Below, piece by piece: positions 63,574 through 64,000 of a stretch of 64,000 nt of DNA (within the stretch, counting starts at the first letter, position 1; every line of letters starts with the position of its first letter). The notes under the pieces are model-generated. The model ran no database searches, was not told the origin of the DNA, and saw nothing but the letters and a program-made list of their open reading frames with translations. The DNA is from JBDXHU01 sp039989475 (GTDB lineage Bacteria; Pseudomonadota; Gammaproteobacteria; Pseudomonadales; Halieaceae), in the NCBI GenBank assembly GCA_039989475.1, contig JBDXHU010000002.1, forward strand, positions 496,001 through 560,000. Direction: 5' to 3'. A program made the position numbers and the translations under genes.

Positions 63574-64000
63574 TCAGGTGCTGGTAACGTCCACGTAGAG
63601 CGTCAGGTTCTGCCCCGGGTGGATGTACTTCTTGCCGCGCAACTTCTGGTTCCAGCTGATGATATCTTCAATAGTGATATTGAACTTGCCGGCAATACGC
63701 GCCAGTGAGTCTCCATTGCGCACCCGGTAGCCGAGCTTACGCATCATGGGCTCGCGTTGTGGGATCAGGGTGCTGGCGCTGGTCACCCTGCTTGTAGACA
63801 CGGGCTGTTTACTCCACACCACCAGGGTCTGGCCGGGATGAATCGGGTCACGTACTGCCAGCCCATTCCATTCAGCCAGCTTGCGGGTGCTGACCTCGAA
63901 GCGCCGCGCGATGCTCCAGAAGCTGTCCCCGGGGCGCACCGTGTACTCCACGCGGTTGCCTTCACCCTTGCTTTGCTTGGCGGCCTGGCGTTGGTCGGCA
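63574..64000 (-). CDS. mltD: LysM-containing lytic transglycosylase, MltD-like, 5' part outside window
   Basis: About 141 C-terminal residues are visible and the frame runs open to the window edge. Two LysM peptidoglycan-binding repeats are clear: EYTVRPGDSFWSIARRFEV with IHPGQTLVVW, and GYRVRNGDSLARIAGKFNI with IHPGQNLTLYVD. Repeats of this kind end MltD, a membrane-bound murein transglycosylase. The catalytic domain would lie beyond 64000, so the identity is inferred from the LysM tail alone. Confidence 0.7.
   Translation of the reverse strand, partial: ADQRQAAKQSKGEGNRVEYTVRPGDSFWSIARRFEVSTRKLAEWNGLAVRDPIHPGQTLVVWSKQPVSTSRVTSASTLIPQREPMMRKLGYRVRNGDSLARIAGKFNITIEDIISWNQKLRGKKYIHPGQNLTLYVDVTST

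Overview
This window is a stretch of chromosome from a moderately high-GC, aerobic gammaproteobacterium. Gene content and order resemble Pseudomonas and, more closely, the marine Cellvibrionales/Halieaceae (OM60/NOR5) group. Supporting points are the rne/rluC/maf/yceD/rpmF/plsX/fabDG/acpP/fabF/pabC/mltG/tmk/holB/pilZ order, tRNA-Leu-tig-clpPX-lon-hupB-ppiD, cysI followed by a DUF934 gene, TIGR03623-type AddB-like and AddA-like nuclease/helicase genes, an F420-type (LLM) oxidoreductase and an AMP-forming ligase. The taxonomic call is inference from gene order and protein likeness. No prophage, insertion sequence, CRISPR array or rRNA operon was seen. Almost everything is core genome.

Layout. 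1-4.5 kb: a partial DUF1810 gene, a small secreted protein, a giant MscK-type mechanosensitive channel and a small membrane protein, with two convergent overlaps. 4.6-6.1 kb: a dimeric dUTPase coupled by a TAATG overlap to an unusual DNA-binding protein with a VSR/PD-(D/E)XK-like nuclease tail. 6.2-9.4 kb (minus strand): yccA, then tusDCBE (sulfur relay for tRNA 2-thiouridine) and trmA. 9.6-12.8 kb: tRNA-Ser(UGA) and rne, with a long leader and a highly repetitive scaffold tail. 13.4-24.6 kb: rluC, a HAD phosphatase, maf (minus), the yceD-rpmF-plsX-fabD-fabG-acpP-fabF fatty-acid block, and pabC-mltG-tmk-holB-pilZ. 24.6-26 kb: an AT-rich spacer with a minus-strand terminator, then a cytosolic GH84-like glucosaminidase where tatD often lies. 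26.2-34.7 kb: tRNA-Leu(UAG), tig, clpP, clpX, lon (with a candidate heat-shock promoter), hupB and ppiD. 34.7-40.1 kb: a SerA-like dehydrogenase, DUF1285, etfD (minus) and etfBA. 40.2-45.6 kb is the accessory-looking part: a large secreted protein, a periplasmic ankyrin protein, an orphan CHASE4 sensor, a remnant of a GGDEF domain and a cation/proton antiporter lacking an RCK domain. 45.6-53.8 kb: DUF934/cysI, a 41-residue membrane protein, DUF2970, metH with a 13-bp inverted repeat in its promoter region, nfuA and an AroF-like DAHP synthase. 53.9-61.5 kb: the AddB-like and AddA-like genes, then an acyl-CoA synthetase. 61.5-64 kb (minus): an LLM oxidoreductase, rlmG and the 3' end of an mltD-like LysM gene.

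Working together: the yceD-to-fabF block joins ribosome assembly (YceD, L32) with membrane lipid synthesis (PlsX, FabD/G/F, ACP). tig-clpPX-lon-hupB-ppiD is a protein-quality-control block. EtfBA and EtfD form the electron path from acyl-CoA dehydrogenases to quinone. CysI and MetH belong to sulfur and methionine metabolism. The least ordinary items are the dUTPase-linked nuclease, the GGDEF/CHASE4/antiporter junction, the apparently leaderless yceD mRNA, the metH inverted repeat and the 24.7-kb AT-rich spacer.
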